Shown here in pieces: positions 1 to 11,479 of a DNA stretch of 64,000 bases. How positions within the stretch are numbered: position 1 is the stretch's first letter; each line of letters starts with the position of its first letter. The position numbers and the translations under genes are program-made. The stretch comes from Bactrocera neohumeralis. Lineage: Eukaryota; Arthropoda; Insecta; Diptera; Tephritidae. The notes under the pieces were generated by a model. That model saw only the letters and a program-made list of their open reading frames with translations, searched no databases and had not been told where the DNA came from. The stretch covers positions 13,731,341 to 13,795,340 of the forward strand of contig NW_026089624.1 in the NCBI RefSeq assembly GCF_024586455.1, read 5' to 3'.

Positions 1-590
1 AAGTCAATACATATAAACTTCACTAACAAAACTGATACGTATATCAACTTATATATTGGGAATGAAGTAATTCCCTACTCCACCTCGGCGAAATATCTTG
101 GTTTGACGTTGGATGCAAAGTTAAAGTGGAAGGAGCATATACAAAGAAAAGTTGCGGAACTCAAACTAAAATAAAACAAAATAAATTGGTTAATCGGCAA
201 GAAATCACCTCGAACAACCTCAAATAAAATTTTAGTCTACAATCAAACGTTAAATCCCATTTGGACATACGGAATTCAGCTATAACGCTGCACCGTTATA
301 CATCGAAATGGTGCAAAGATTCCAAAATAAAGTCCTGCGAAAAATTGTAAATGCCCCGTGGTACATACGGAACTCAGATCTACATCGTGATCTTCACATA
401 AAAATTTTTCGAGAAGTCATTCGCAAAACGGCATCGAAACATGCCAGGTTGCAACATCATGTAAACGCTGAAGCCCGACAACTAGGAGAGGCTAGAAATA
501 GCAGGCGCAGATTGAAAAGAACAACGTTCCATGACCTTCTAAGCAAATAAAAAATATTATAATATTTAGTTTAATACAAAGTTTAGTTTT
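1..590 (+). mobile_element. Jockey-like non-LTR retrotransposon, 3' end
   Basis: This is the C-terminal tail of a reverse transcriptase polyprotein plus a short 3' UTR. An open stretch at 308-550 reads MVQRFQNKVLRKIVNAPWYI, followed by RNSDLHRDLHIK, which matches the conserved C-terminal tail of Jockey-clade LINEs. Upstream, at about 60-300, the preceding part (KYLGLTLDAKLKWKEH, then a YGIQL-like stretch) is recognisable but broken by stop codons. The element is cut by the left edge of the window. The poly-A end is not clear, and A-rich sequence follows position 550. It is a dead copy; the Jockey call is by motif only. Confidence 0.8.
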
Positions 591-732
591 GAAAAAGTTT
601 CTTAATAGAGCTTTTATTGTTTTAACGTATAAGTTATGAAAAATATTGCTGGTTAGTACATTTGTCACTAGTTGCAATTCGATTGAAATGTAAAACCATA
701 TCTTGTTACGTTTCAATAAAAAAAAAAATTGA

Positions 733-964
733 AATGTTTCAGTAAACGTTTTCCCAAGTTTAAAAAAAAATTTAATATTTGCTCTTTGCACTTTACGACC
801 GATGACCACTTTTTGATCGATACCATCGATTGTAGTTATCCAATTGTCTTAAAATTTTTATGAAATGTCAACAAGAGATCATACATTTCATTTACCCACC
901 AATAGGTGGCGCCATTAGAAACAGTTATATTTAAAAAGTTCTGTTTCTTTTGCGACAGACCTTG
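733..964 (-). mobile_element. mariner 5' end fragment
   Basis: Read on the minus strand from 964, the sequence starts CAAGGTCTGTCGCAAAAG and runs into the start of a mariner transposase reading frame (RANIKF, then GKTFTETFQ). It closely parallels the left end of the mariner at 32139-33002, including the TA dinucleotide just outside (965-966). Similarity stops at about 733 in a poly-A/T run, so everything downstream of the first few dozen transposase codons is gone. It may have been broken by a later insertion or by slippage at the homopolymer. Confidence 0.75.
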
Positions 965-1604
965 TATTTCCCTGTTCAAGATATTTCTACCGAATTTAGA
1001 TACAAAATATGAAAATTTACGATTTCATTTCCATCACCAAAAGTAATAATTGATTTAAATACATCAGATCGACAAAATTGTTGTATTTGGAAATTAATTT
1101 CGTCAACACCTACATTTGTGTCCGCTAATGTAACACGATTACGTAGTCAGGTATGATCCAAATAGTTAATTTTTTTCTTGAAAATTACTCTCAATAATTT
1201 TTTTTTTCGTGAACAGCACTGATGCACAAATTTGGCAATTTATTGCGTTTCTTATTTAGTTGCAGTCTATTCTACGTTCCTAATATCTTGCAATTGTTCA
1301 GAATATGTTGGTGCTGATGAATCAATTTGAAATTGTTCGCGTATATTTATGGCGAATACAAATGTTTTAACACAAAAATAGCTATAGTTTAAATATTCGT
1401 TAATTTAATTGGCTAAAGTAATGCAAAGAATGACCGGTCTGTCGGAAATCACCCGACAGTAGTAACACAGCAAACTCGAAAAGGTAGTCATTGCCGTTTA
1501 AATCTTGAATTTTTGTGACCAATGCTTTGAGAATATTTCTGAGCCATTATGCACTCATCTCAAATTATGATTGAACTTTTTCTCAATACTGCATCTTTTC
1601 CACC

Positions 1605-2597
1605 ATTTTTATACTCTCGCAACAAAGTTGCTAAGGAGAGTATTATAATTTTGTTCACATAACGGTTGTTTGTAAGTCCTAAAACTAAAAGAGTCAGATA
1701 TAGGGTTATATGTACATATATACCTAAGTGATCAGGGTGACGAGTAGAGTTGATATCCGGATGTCTGTCTGTCCGTCCGTCCGTCCGTCCCGTCCGTCCG
1801 TGCAAACTGTAACTTGAGTAAAAATTGAGATATCATGCTGAAACTTGGTACACGTATTTCTTGGTTCCATTAGAAGGTTAAGTTCGAAGATGGGCAAAAT
1901 CGGCCCACTGCCACGCCAACAAAATGGCGGAAACCGAAAACCTATAAAGTGTCTTAACTAAGCCATAAATAAAGATATTAAAATGAAATTTGGCACAAAG
2001 GATTGCATTAGGGAGGGGCATATTTTGACGTAATTTTTTTGGAAAAGTGGGGGTGGCCCCGCCCCCTACTAAGTTTTTTGTACATATCTCGGAAACTACT
2101 GTAGCTATGTCAACCAAACTCTATAGAGTCGTTTCCTTCAGGCATTTCCATATACAGTTCAAAAATGGAAGAAAGCGGATAATAACCACGCCCACCTCCC
2201 ATACAAAGGTTATGTTGAAAATCACTAAAAGTGCGTTAACCAACTAACAAAAAACGTCAGAAACACAAAATTTTACGGAAGAAATGGCAGAAGGAAGCTG
2301 CACCCAGACTATTTTTAAAAATTGAAAATGGGCATGGCGTCGCCCACTTATGGACCAAAAACCATATCTCAGGAACTACTATACGGATTTCAATGAAATT
2401 CGGTATATAATATTTTCTTAACACCCTGATGACATGTACGAAATATGAAATCGGTTCACAACCACGCCTTCTTCCAATATAACGCTATTTTGAATTCCAT
2501 CTGATAAATGACGGATAATGAAATCTCGATTATCACTTTATCATGCGAGAGTATAAAATGTTCGGTGACACCCGAACTTAGCCTTTCCTTACTTGTT
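1605..2597 (+). repeat. long dispersed repeat A, near-complete copy
   Basis: The block begins with ATACTCTCGCAACAAAGTTG and ends with GCGAGAGTATAAAATGTTCG, so its ends form a short inverted repeat (ACTCTCGCA / TGCGAGAGT). Diagnostic internal pieces recur elsewhere: TTTTGTTCACATAACGGTTG (compare 15047 and 57590), TGTCTGTCCGTCCG, CGGAAACC and CACGCCCACCTCCC. It contains no convincing long frame. Related but diverged copies lie at 10770-11160, 15045-15800, 17712-17880, 56690-57640 and 58245-58940. It behaves like a non-autonomous element; I cannot name its superfamily. Confidence 0.65.
1764..1802. repeat. GTCC microsatellite inside repeat A
   Basis: Tetranucleotide run of TGTC then GTCC units with one interruption. 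It is an expanded version of the short GTCTGTCCGTCC motif that other repeat A copies carry at the same place. Confidence 0.85.
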
Positions 2598-2599
2598 TA

Positions 2600-3475
2600 A
2601 TTACAATTTTATTAGTTTCTATGTAGCGTTTGGTTTGTCATAAGTGCTTGTGCGTTCTACACCCGTCATCTAGTAAAGTAGCCGAAACGTCTGTTGATGC
2701 AATTACCAATGCGATTTATTCTTGTGATATTAGAAATGTTTTACCGATTCCACATGGTGCGTCCAACAAAAAACCGCCTTGTTCAGCAGCAGCAATCAGT
2801 ATAATCCTAATCTTACTATATATGTATCACTACATAGTATGGAATAAAGTCGTATGCCACTATGTATGCTTAAATCTTTAAAACTACGCAACGGATTTTG
2901 ATGCGGGTTTTTCTTTTAGTAGATAGAGTGATTGAAGAGAAAGGTTTATATGTATTATATCATACATTAAATAGTGGAGAAATACTGTTATTTTTGAGAT
3001 TTCTAATGTGATGTCGAAAATAATTATCCGCTTACATTGAAAACGCTGGCTGAACCCTATGAGTTTATTAAAATAATGTACTAAGTATTGTACTCATTGG
3101 GAAAGTCTATAAAAAACACCCCGATGGTATATGTTCATCTCGTATGGATATCCCACAATAATTTTTTTTTGTTATTTTCTACTACAAATAATGGGTAATT
3201 TTCGAAGCGATTTTAACCAATTCAGCATTAATTCTTAACCAATTAAATATCTTAAATACATTGTTGATTCAATATAGATCTATATGGCCTTTTACAGCAT
3301 ATGAATATGAATAAATATTTTCGAAGATATTACAGATTTAAAAATTGCGGGACGTAGCGTTTGGGGCGGTATCGATATAAATAGCCCGTCGAATCACTTT
3401 GAATTTAGAAGCAATCGGGCGCGTTTATTATCGGAGCTCTCTAGCAAGCGCTCTATTTAAACAGAAACGATGAAG
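2600..3475. other. intronic or intergenic DNA, no gene recognised
   Basis: An 83-codon open stretch at 2630-2881 (MVCHKCLCVLHPSSSKVAET at its start) has no domain I recognise and ends in an ordinary AT-rich tail. The GC-richer block at 3345-3475 runs straight into the repeat at 3480-3780 and may belong to the same Helitron-related insertion. No splice-bounded coding exon is visible. Confidence 0.4.
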
Positions 3476-3479
3476 TATA

Positions 3480-3780
3480 TGCGACGCTAAAACTCGGTTC
3501 GATTACGATTAAAGAGCACTCACTGTTGGATTCATAACCTCCGAGGCACACATTTTGGTCAGAGCTTTCGCCTCTTTAGGGCGTCATTGTCCTCCGTGCT
3601 TATTTCGCCTCTTTCCAATTTAGCAAATCTCTATTCAACGGTGGATTTCCCTGGTGAAGAATCCAAATTCAAGAGTATTTTTTCACCAAAAAGCAATGCT
3701 TTATTAACACACGAAATGCTTTATGATCCATTTTTTTGTAAACTAACAAAAGTTCCTTCACAAAAATGCTACATCTAATC
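3480..3780 (-). repeat. Helitron-related repeat, copy 1
   Basis: The minus strand closely matches the plus strand of 35020-35310. Shared landmarks include GAGGCGAAAGCTCTG, CAAAGCATTGCTTTTTGG, GAGTGCTCTTTAATCGTAAT and the ACCGAGTTTTAGCGTCG type end. It lies immediately upstream of a Helitron helicase remnant, so it may be flanking Helitron sequence. A 63-codon plus-strand frame at 3587-3778 looks fortuitous. Confidence 0.55.
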
Positions 3781-4089
3781 AAATAGATCGTAGTAGTAGT
3801 ATTATCTATGTGTCAGCCACAGTAAAGCGTGGACGGGTACTCTAGTATAAAAATAAGTTGGGTTTTAGTCTGTTCGCTAAACCTGACTAAACCGTTGCAT
3901 GAAATGAAAAATAGCCTGAACCACTTTGAAGGTAATCCAATGAGGATGGTTTGTATAAAAAAAATTCAGAAAATGTTAATTTTTAACCGACTTACGAGCG
4001 TAAATTAAAAAAAATCATTGATTACTTATAACAAATAATGTTAGATTTAGACAGGGAATGTTATTCAGCATTTACCTAAGCTGCAATTT

Positions 4090-5262
4090 ACTGATAAGAG
4101 CGAATTATAGCGTGAATAACAACAAAACAACAGCAACAGGCACTGTCAAGACGTTTCTTGCAAATTTAATACTTGCTAAAATAAGACAATCAGGGAAGAT
4201 AACGATAACAGTTGCTTCGTCAGGAATTGCTAGAACTCTTCTAAGGAATGGAAAAATTGCTCATTAATTTTTTAAACTTCCGTTATCCATAAATCTTGAT
4301 CAACAATCAATATGTTCTATCCGCAAAAATAGGCCTCTTGGTTAACTATCGCAAGACGCCTCATTCATTATATGGGATGAGTGCCCCATGAGCCATAAAG
4401 CACATATAGAGGCCATGTACAGAACATTAAAAGACCTTAGAAACTCTTCTGCTCTCATGGGTGGGATTACTTTCGTATTTGCAGGAGATTTCCGACAAAC
4501 TCTACCCGTCATTAACAGAGGTACACGAGCAGATATCATCAAAGCATGCTTAATATCATCGTCCTTATGGACTTGAAAATATAAAATTGCGGGCGAAGAG
4601 CTTATCTTCATGGAATCACTGATGATGATTTTCCACAGCAAATGCTTAAACTTGGGGAAGGAATTTTTCCCACTCCAAATTTAAATGGTAATTGTAATAT
4701 TCTTCTAATATTCTTTTGGATGAGTATTTAGGCCAAACACCTGTAGTAAATAGTTTAGAAACTTTATTAGATGAAGTATACATCGATAATTTGTACGAAA
4801 AGGAATTTCATTGGTTGTGTTCCAGGGCAATAGTGGAATGATAGTGTCAACGAAATAAACGATCTAATTATTCAAAAAGTTTCCGGAGAAAAAAAAATAA
4901 TACAAATCGATAGACACCGTGACTAATATCGAAGACGCAGTCCATTAACCACAGGAGTTTTTAAATTCATTAAACCCTTCTGGACTGCCACCACTTGAAT
5001 TAGCTTTAAAAATTGGAATTCCAATTATAGTTTTGAGTAATTTAAGTTCTCCAAACATGTGCAACCGGACAAGACTGCTTATTAAGGAATTGAAGGACAA
5101 TTTAATTGTAGCAACTATTATCGCCGGCTCAGCATCTGGTCAACTAGCTCATACACCGAGGATTCCGATGATCTCAAGTGATCTGCCATTCCCATTTAAA
5201 CGGCTTCAATTTCCGTTGAAAACATCTTTCGCCCAAACGAGTCCCAAGGCCAAACATTAAAC
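4090..5262 (+). mobile_element. Helitron PIF1-like helicase remnant
   Basis: Broken C-terminal half of a Rep/helicase protein. Motif order is preserved. At 4130-4260 is a degenerate Walker A followed by KTFLANLILAKIRQSGK and VASSGIARTLL. At 4365-4580 come IIWDE (Walker B), MSHKAHIEAMYRTLKDLRN, then FAGDFRQTLPVI and GTRADIIKACL. At 4950-5255 are FLNSLNPSGLPP, CNRTRLLIKEL, TIIAGSASGQ, PRIPMISSDLPFPFKRLQFP and a degraded final motif. Frameshifts and in-frame stops separate these pieces. The first glycine region of Walker A has changed (GTVKT instead of GTGKT), so no active helicase could be made. The Rep nuclease half is not seen. Confidence 0.9.
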
Positions 5263-5269
5263 ATTAAAA

Positions 5270-5880
5270 CGAGAAAGTTTGTGTGAGAGAGTGTGCACAA
5301 AACTATAACTTTTGAAATGATTGTTTAATACTCGTGTGTAGTTGTACGTTTCCAATTGCTGTGTTGTTATTTTATTTTTGAAGTATGTAAATATCTAAAT
5401 TTGAATTTTGAACTCATGTTTATTATTTGAAATTTTTATTATATTTATGAATTGTTTGGACTTTTAACATAATAATCTTAACACATTGTGATAAGTGAGA
5501 TGAACATAAATTCGGTTCAGTAGTTTGGGAGTTTAGCCCGGACAAACAGTTGCGTCTGTTACGTTTCGTTATACCACGAGAACGGAAAAAAGATTCTATG
5601 TCCAAACGCACCGAAATGTGTTCTCTCGTTATTGAGTTATACTATAAATGGTGTAATAAACACGACTTTATTTTATATGTATACATGGATTAAATTGACA
5701 AATTGTGTAAAACTTTCTCACAAGAGTTCCTTTACTTATAAGTTTTGACTACAAAAGATCACTAAAAATTTAATAACGAATGTAATATGCGTGCGATATG
5801 TTGCTTCCGAATATCCTTTGCATTATATTACTACTGTGATATTTTCGTCCTTTCGACAAATTGCCGACGTTGGTTAGTTT
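5270..5880. other. Helitron-flanking DNA, no gene
   Basis: No coding signal. A short patch at 5625-5685 (GAGTTATACTATAAATGGTG and AACACGACTTTATTTTA) resembles 35318-35365 within the Helitron-like block further right, so this is probably the non-coding 3' side of the same element class. Confidence 0.4.
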
Positions 5881-5882
5881 TC

Positions 5883-6185
5883 ATACCCTGAACAGGGTAT
5901 AATTACTTTGCCAAGAAGTTTGTAACACCCAGAAGGAATCGTTGATGATATATAAATTATTATCGTGATGAGCTTAGTTAATATAGCCAAATCCGTCTGT
6001 CTGCATATACGAACTAGTCCCAGAGTTTTTGATCTGAAATTTTGCACACGTCCACCATCGTTATCGAACCGCTAAAGAATATAGCTGACATACGAATTAA
6101 ACAATCAAAATACAGTTTTTGTATGGAAAACTTTTATATTTAACTAGATATCTCCAAAATATTTGAGGTAAATTATTATCGAATG
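5883..6185 (+). repeat. dispersed repeat B (CCCTGAACAGGGTATA family)
   Basis: Starts with the small palindrome ATACCCTGAACAGGGTAT and continues through GAAGTTTGTAACACCCAGAA, CCGTCTGTCTGCATATACGA, ACTAGTCCCAGAGTTTTTGA and GCTGACATACGAATTAAAC. The same order of motifs occurs, diverged, at 14422-14494 (start only), 16440-16780 and 29090-29340 (right part). No protein is encoded. Confidence 0.65.
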
Positions 6186-6248
6186 CAATAATACGAGTAC
6201 AATCTGCGAATAACTTTTTTAGATCGGACCATTTATGTACTACAATGA

Positions 6249-6570
6249 TTTTTCGAATGTCAAGAATCGATTCTTAATCGACTTCGACTTCTGAAGATCG
6301 ATTCTGAAAAATCGATTATTTTACGAGAAAACTCGATTTCCGAGTAGAATCGGAATCGAGTTTACCATCCCAACTGGCAGCCATCGCATGCACATATAAT
6401 AACCTCCGCAGAATAACCACCACAAAAAAAAACGATTTTTTTCCATGTAATTTATATGGAAAACAGAAACTTTGAAAGAGGCATCTTTTGAGTGACTTTT
6501 TTTTTACACATTTCGAAAGTTTTGAGCCTGTTTTTCAGTTGAAAAAAAAGGTTGCCTCAAAATCTCACAC
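6249..6570 (+). repeat. dispersed repeat C, copy 1
   Basis: Near-identical over about 300 bases to 34017-34360 in the same orientation (shared: TTTCGAATGTCAAGAATCGA, GAAGATCGATT, ATCGATTATTTTACGAG, CATGTAATTTATATGGAAAA, GTTGAAAAAAAAGGTTGCCT). It is rich in ATCGATT submotifs that can pair with each other. The second copy carries about 20 extra bases near 34255-34275. No coding content. Confidence 0.75.
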
Positions 6571-6629
6571 CCTAATGTACATGTTTGTATGGAAACCTTT
6601 TTTATTAGTGAAGTGTACTCCAGCTTCGA

Positions 6630-9155
6630 TACTTCTTCTTCTTAATTGGCGTAGACACCTCTTACGCGATTATAGCCGAGTTAAAAATAGCGCGCCAGTC
6701 GTTTCTTCTTTTCGCTACGTGGCGCCAATTGGATATTCCAAACGTCTCCACCTGGTCCTTCCATCGGAGTAGAGGTCTTTCTCTGCTTCTCCCGCCGGGT
6801 ACTGCGTCGAATACTTTCAGAGCTTGAGTGTTTTCGTCCATACGGACAACATGACCTAGCCAGCGTAGCCGCTGTATATTAATTCGCTAATCTATGTCAA
6901 TGTCGTCGTATATCTCGTACAGCTCATAGTTCCATCGAATGCGACATTCGCCGTGGCCAACGCGCAAAGGATCATAAATCTTTCGCAGAACTTTTCTCTC
7001 GAAAGCTCACAACGTCGACTCATCAACGTCGACTCATCGTCCAAGCATCTGCACCATATAGCAGGACGGGAATTATGAGTGACTTATAGAGTTTGGTTTT
7101 TGTTCGTCGAGAGAGGATTTTGCTTCTCAATTGCCTACACAGTCCGAAGTAGAACCTGTTGGCAAGAGTTATCCTGCGTTGGATTTCCAGGCTGACATTA
7201 TTGGGGGTGTTTACGCTGGTTCCAAGATAGATGAAATTATCTACAACTTCAAAGTTATGACTGTCAACAGTGACGTGAGACCCAAGTCGCGAGTGCGACG
7301 ACTGTTTGTTTGATTACAGGAGATATTTTGTCTTGCCCTCTTTCCCTGCTAGACTCATTTGTTTTGCTTCCCTGTCCAGTCTGGAGAAAGCAGAACTAAC
7401 GGCGCGGGTGTTGAGGCCGATGATATCAATATCATCGGCATACGCCAGCTGCTGTACACTCATATAAAAGATTGTACCTGTTCGATTAAGTTCTGCAGCT
7501 CTAATTATTTTCTCCAGCAGCAGGGAGAAGAAGTCGCACGATAGGGAGTCGCCTTGTCTGAAACCTCGTTTGGTATCAAACGGCTCGGAGAGGTCCTTCC
7601 CGATCCTGACGGAGCTTTCGGTGTTGCTAAACGTCACTTTACACAGCCGTATTAGTTTTGCGGGGATACCAAATTCAGACATCGCGTCATAAAGGCAGCT
7701 CCTTTTCGTGCTTTCGAAAGAAGCTTTGAAATCGACGAAGAGGTGGAGTATGTCGATTCTCCTTTCACGGGTCTTTTTTAAATTTGGCGCATGGTGAATA
7801 TCTGGTCGGTTCTTGATTTTCCAGGTCTAAAGCCACACTGATAAGGTCCAATCAGTCTGTTGACGGTGGGCTTTAATCTTTCACACAATGCGCTCCATAG
7901 AACCTTATACGCGATGTTAAGGAGGCTTATCCCACGGTAGTTGGCGCAGATTGTGGAGTCTCCTTTATTATGCATTGAGCAGAGCACACTTAAATTCCAA
8001 TCATTGGGCATGCTCCATAGGCCCCCGCCGCTTTGTTGTTCTTCAGGCGGGTAATTGCTATTCGAACTTCTTCATGGTGGGGCAATGGAACGTCTGCTCC
8101 ATCGTCATCGATTGGAGAATCGGGATCGCCTTCTCCTGGAATTGTACGCTTACTGCCATTCAGCAGGCTGGAGAAGTGTTCCCTCCATAATTTAAGTATG
8201 CTCTGGGTAACGGTGAATAGATCACCTTTGGGGGTTCTATAAGAGTATGCTCCGGATTCTAAACCTTTTGTAAGCCGCCGCATTTCTTCGTAGAATTTTC
8301 GAGCATTACCCCTGTCGGCCAGCTTATCAAGCTCTTCATACTCACGCATTTCGGCCTCTTTCATTTTCTGTCTGCAAATGCGTCTCGCTTCCCTCTCCAC
8401 CTTTAGGTATCTATCCCAACACGCACGTGTTGTGGTCGATCGTAACGTTGCGAGGTAGGCAGTCTGTTTTCTCTTCGCTGCGACACGGCACTCCTCGTCG
8501 TACCAGCTGTTCTTTTGCACTTACTGAAAACCAATGGTTTCGGTTGCAGCTGTACGTAGGGAGTTTGAAATGCCGTCCCACAGTTCCCTTATACCGAGTT
8601 GTTGATAAGTGCTCTCAGAGAGCAGAGCTTCTCGACGTCGAACCGTCGCACCAACAAAATAGTGGTCCGAATCGATGTGAGGTAGCTTGATGTATCTTCT
8701 TGTGCTGGAATCTAGTACCACAGATAACCATATTTCGGGCCCCGGCGAAGTCAATCAGCCTCAACCCATTCGTCGTGGAGGCTGAATTTACCGACCGTAG
8801 TACCAAAGATACCTTCTTTGCCCTCCCAGGCGTTAAAGTCGCCAAGCACGGTTTTGACATCGTGGCGGGGGCAGTTCGAGGCTGGTTGCTTCTTTACATT
8901 GGGGGTGATTTTTTTACGTGGCGGGTCCCGAACACAGCGCACAACCCTATGTAGGAGATGTTTTCGCCTTCTCACTTTAGCTCGTCTTCAAACGGGTGTT
9001 CTTAGGCTACCCACAGGATACTTGGTCAAAGACCCGAAGTCGTGAGCTGCTTGAGTCATATATAAAAGGATCGTTTCTGGCCACTCCCAAGTGAATGGCG
9101 ATCAGAGAACTTTCCTCACTTGTGTGAACTTCTACACATGACTCCATCCTCCAGC
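6630..9155 (-). mobile_element. LINE (APE endonuclease + reverse transcriptase), decayed
   Basis: Read on the minus strand from about 9155, the order is: 5' part with an APE-type endonuclease (8950-8600; VLGDFNAWEGKEGIFGTTVG, then IDSDHYFVGA); a linker with NSWYDEECRVAAKRKQTAYL and FSSLLNGS (8520-8150); reverse transcriptase with ANYRGISLLNIAYKVL, GPYQCGFRPGKS, FRQGDSLSCDFFSLLLEKII and the catalytic YADD box in LAYADDIDIIGLN (8010-7320); then the C-terminal tail. The 3' terminus at 6630-6670 ends in GTGTCTACGCCAATTAAGAA-type sequence with a GAA-rich tail. Several frameshifts break the frame, so the copy is dead. It is the same family as 27885-28890, 61417-62125 and the short tail at 35905/37216. 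I am unsure of the clade. Confidence 0.9.
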
Positions 9156-9223
9156 TGAAGTAAAATTTGTTTCTGGCTAGAATTATTTTCTTCTGTTTTT
9201 GATAATATTGGATTGATACTAGC

Positions 9224-9890
9224 TTAAAGGGTTATATACCTTCTTTGTCGAAGAAAAAAAGGAAAGTTTGGATTTTTTTTTAGGTAGCAATTATTTCATT
9301 ACACGAATGTTTTCATTTTTTGATAGTACACTTTATTAACAATGTTTGTGCGAAATTTCGTGGAAAAATATCAAATAGTTTTTAAGGGGTGTCTGTTTCC
9401 CTTAGAAGCCTTTTTTTGGCAGAGCCCTGCGGTGACAATTCCCCAGGTAGAACAAGTCAGCTGAAACCATAAAAGTAAACAAATTTCATTAGTTTAGTGT
9501 AATTCCTTGTGCTTGAACGATCGTTTTTATGAGTTTTTTTTTTGTGCACACGGGAACGTTTTATGCAAAAAATGAACTTTTTGGTCACTAGAAATTTCAC
9601 TAAAATTCATATCGGCGAAAAAAAATTTTGTGCGTAAAAAGTCGATTGTTCAAGCACAGAAAAATTTAATTACGAGCATTTTAAAAAAATTTGAAAAAAG
9701 TCGGTTCAGCAGTTTTCCCCCAATCCATGTCATCGCAAAGTCATTTTTCAAAAAACACCATTTCGAGTGCTGTAACTTTTTTTCTACTGCTCGAATCTCT
9801 ATGAAAATGTTCTCAAAGAGTTGTTCTTTAAGATAAAGCAATACAAAAATTTCGATTTTTTGAAATTTAAAAAGGTATGTAACCCCTTAA
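9224..9890. mobile_element. TTAA-flanked MITE (piggyBac-like target)
   Basis: Both ends are flanked by TTAA (9224-9227 and 9887-9890). Just inside, the left end reads AGGGTTATATACCTT and the right end, in reverse complement, reads GGGGTTACATACCTT, an imperfect terminal inverted repeat. The 659-bp interior is AT-rich with no transposase; the small open frames at 9630-9841 on both strands are simple-sequence artefacts. TTAA target duplication is the hallmark of piggyBac-type elements, so it is probably a non-autonomous derivative of one, but the terminal bases are not diagnostic. Confidence 0.7.
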
Positions 9891-10145
9891 TGAAACTATA
9901 ATAACGAACTTCAAAAATCAAAAAATATTAAAAAAAAAAATATTTTTTTTTACCCAACTCCTCTTAACATTTCAAAGAAACTCGCGCTAGTTTTAACTTT
10001 TTTTATGCAGCTCAATAACTACTATTTTAATACAAAACAAATGATTCTATAAACGACATGATGATATAAAAAAATTATAACAATAGTTTTCAAAATATAT
10101 TGATACAATACTAAGGAAACTTCACTTATCTTCCATACAATAAAG

Positions 10146-10277
10146 AATGGCAGTGGACCTGGTGATATTGGCATACGGGGTAGCGGGCACCCGGGAGACA
10201 ATCCATTCTACAGTAACATTGACAGCATGCCAGATATACGTCCTCGTCGGAAATCCATTCCACTCGTTTCAGAACTT
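10146..10277 (+). CDS. unc-13: unc-13 exon, region upstream of C1
   Basis: A 44-codon exon in phase 0 at both ends, translating to NGSGPGDIGIRGSGHPGDNP, then FYSNIDSMPDIRPRRKSIPL and VSEL. This matches the conserved segment of Unc-13 proteins that precedes the C1 domain. The donor is a strong GTAAGT at 10278. The acceptor AG at 10144-10145 has a poor pyrimidine tract, and the frame stays open a little further upstream (F-H-T-I-K), so the 5' border is less certain than the 3' border. The next exon in phase is 19002, 8.7 kb away. Preceding exons are not found in the first 10 kb. The arginine-rich stretch PRRKS is a possible regulatory patch (inference). A 66-codon minus-strand frame here is a shadow. 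Confidence 0.85.
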
Positions 10278-10556
10278 GTAAGTAGTATGTTTTTACATTT
10301 AAATCATCTATACATAATAACTTCATTGTATTATACTTATATAATATGTATATTTATATATCTATGTACATAACATTACAGTTGTACAAATCACTAAAAA
10401 CGTATGTGGGATACATATAAAAATCATTGTGCTGTGTTTTTACGTTCATATACAGACATACTCACCTATGTAGTCGAGAAATAAAAAATAATTTGTTTGG
10501 CACTTACATGTTCTTTAAATAAATAAATGAACACATATGTACATACATTTATACAC

Positions 10557-10730
10557 TAGGGTGGGTAAAAAAACGATGGTGTTTTTCGCTTCGTTCTCTG
10601 AAAAATTGGTGAATAGGCAACTCTGTGAAAAGCTCTCCAGGTACGACCTCTTAATTGTATTGTTTTTGTTTTAATAATAAAATAATATAACAAATAAACG
10701 TTGTTCTTACGTATATCTTTCTATGATGAG
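10557..10730 (+). repeat. GGGTGGGTAAAAAA repeat, copy 1
   Basis: Starts ACTAGGGTGGGTAAAAAAAC and continues with CTGAAAAATTGG, CAACTCTGTGAAAAGCTCTC and ACGACCTCTTAATTGTA. The same sequence order occurs at 18561-18808 and 25654-25920. No right-hand inverted end is visible in this copy. Confidence 0.6.
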
Positions 10731-10769
10731 ATTTTAAATATTATTGGAAGATCCGATAAATAGGGCTGT

Positions 10770-11160
10770 ATATACATAAATGTTCAGGATGACGAGACGA
10801 GTTGAAAATCGACTGACTGTCTGTCCGTCCGGAAAAAGGGGACCAGTTCGTAGATAAATATAATCGGACCACTGTCATACCCACAAAACGCCATCAAGAG
10901 AAAATCTATAAAAAGTCATAACACTATATTAAAAATAACATAACAAAAAAATAACACTTAAAATTAAGAAAAAAATAGTAGTGGTTTAATGTACATATCG
11001 CCTAAACCACTTAGAGTGAAATATCCAAATTTGGTCAGGACAAATCACTTGAGCACCCCAATCGACACTGTAAAAAGAGATGAAATCGGTGATAACCCCG
11101 CCCACTTCCCATATATCGGATCCGTCAAAAGCTACTAGAAGCGCGAAAAATCAATAAGTA
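10770..11160 (+). repeat. repeat A, truncated copy
   Basis: Carries the repeat A landmarks ATGTTCAGGATGACGAGACG, GACTGTCTGTCCGTCCGG, a transition to ATCGGACCACTGTCATACCC, and ATAACCCCGCCCACTTCCCA, in the same order as at 1730-2200. Both ends are eroded and several short deletions are evident. Confidence 0.6.
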
Positions 11161-11479
11161 AATACTTCAGATCCGAGGCAAAATTTTCTTTTAACTAATA
11201 AAATTTTAATCGTTAACGGTTAGGCTAACGAAAAAAATTTTTTCGACTACCTTTTTTAAGGACACCTACCACACATTGTCACTCAAACAAGTGTTCACAT
11301 GTTTGCAATGTGGTTTCGTTGGACTGCATTTAAACTAAACTAAAAAGGAACTGGTAGGCAACTTTAATCATTCTAGTTTCCTCTGAACAGATCCATAAAA
11401 GTTTCTTGTGTTATTATATCCTATTGTTAAACTGAAGTATACTTGTATAATACAATGAAATGACGTGAAAACTTTTTGG

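Noticed and set aside
1764..1802. Possible promoter-type GC box run
   Set aside because: It is a GTCC microsatellite inside a dispersed repeat.
10126..10326. Minus-strand 66-codon frame with several cysteines (resembling a small zinc protein)
   Set aside because: It is opposite the unc-13 exon 10146-10277, whose plus-strand reading is clearly conserved.
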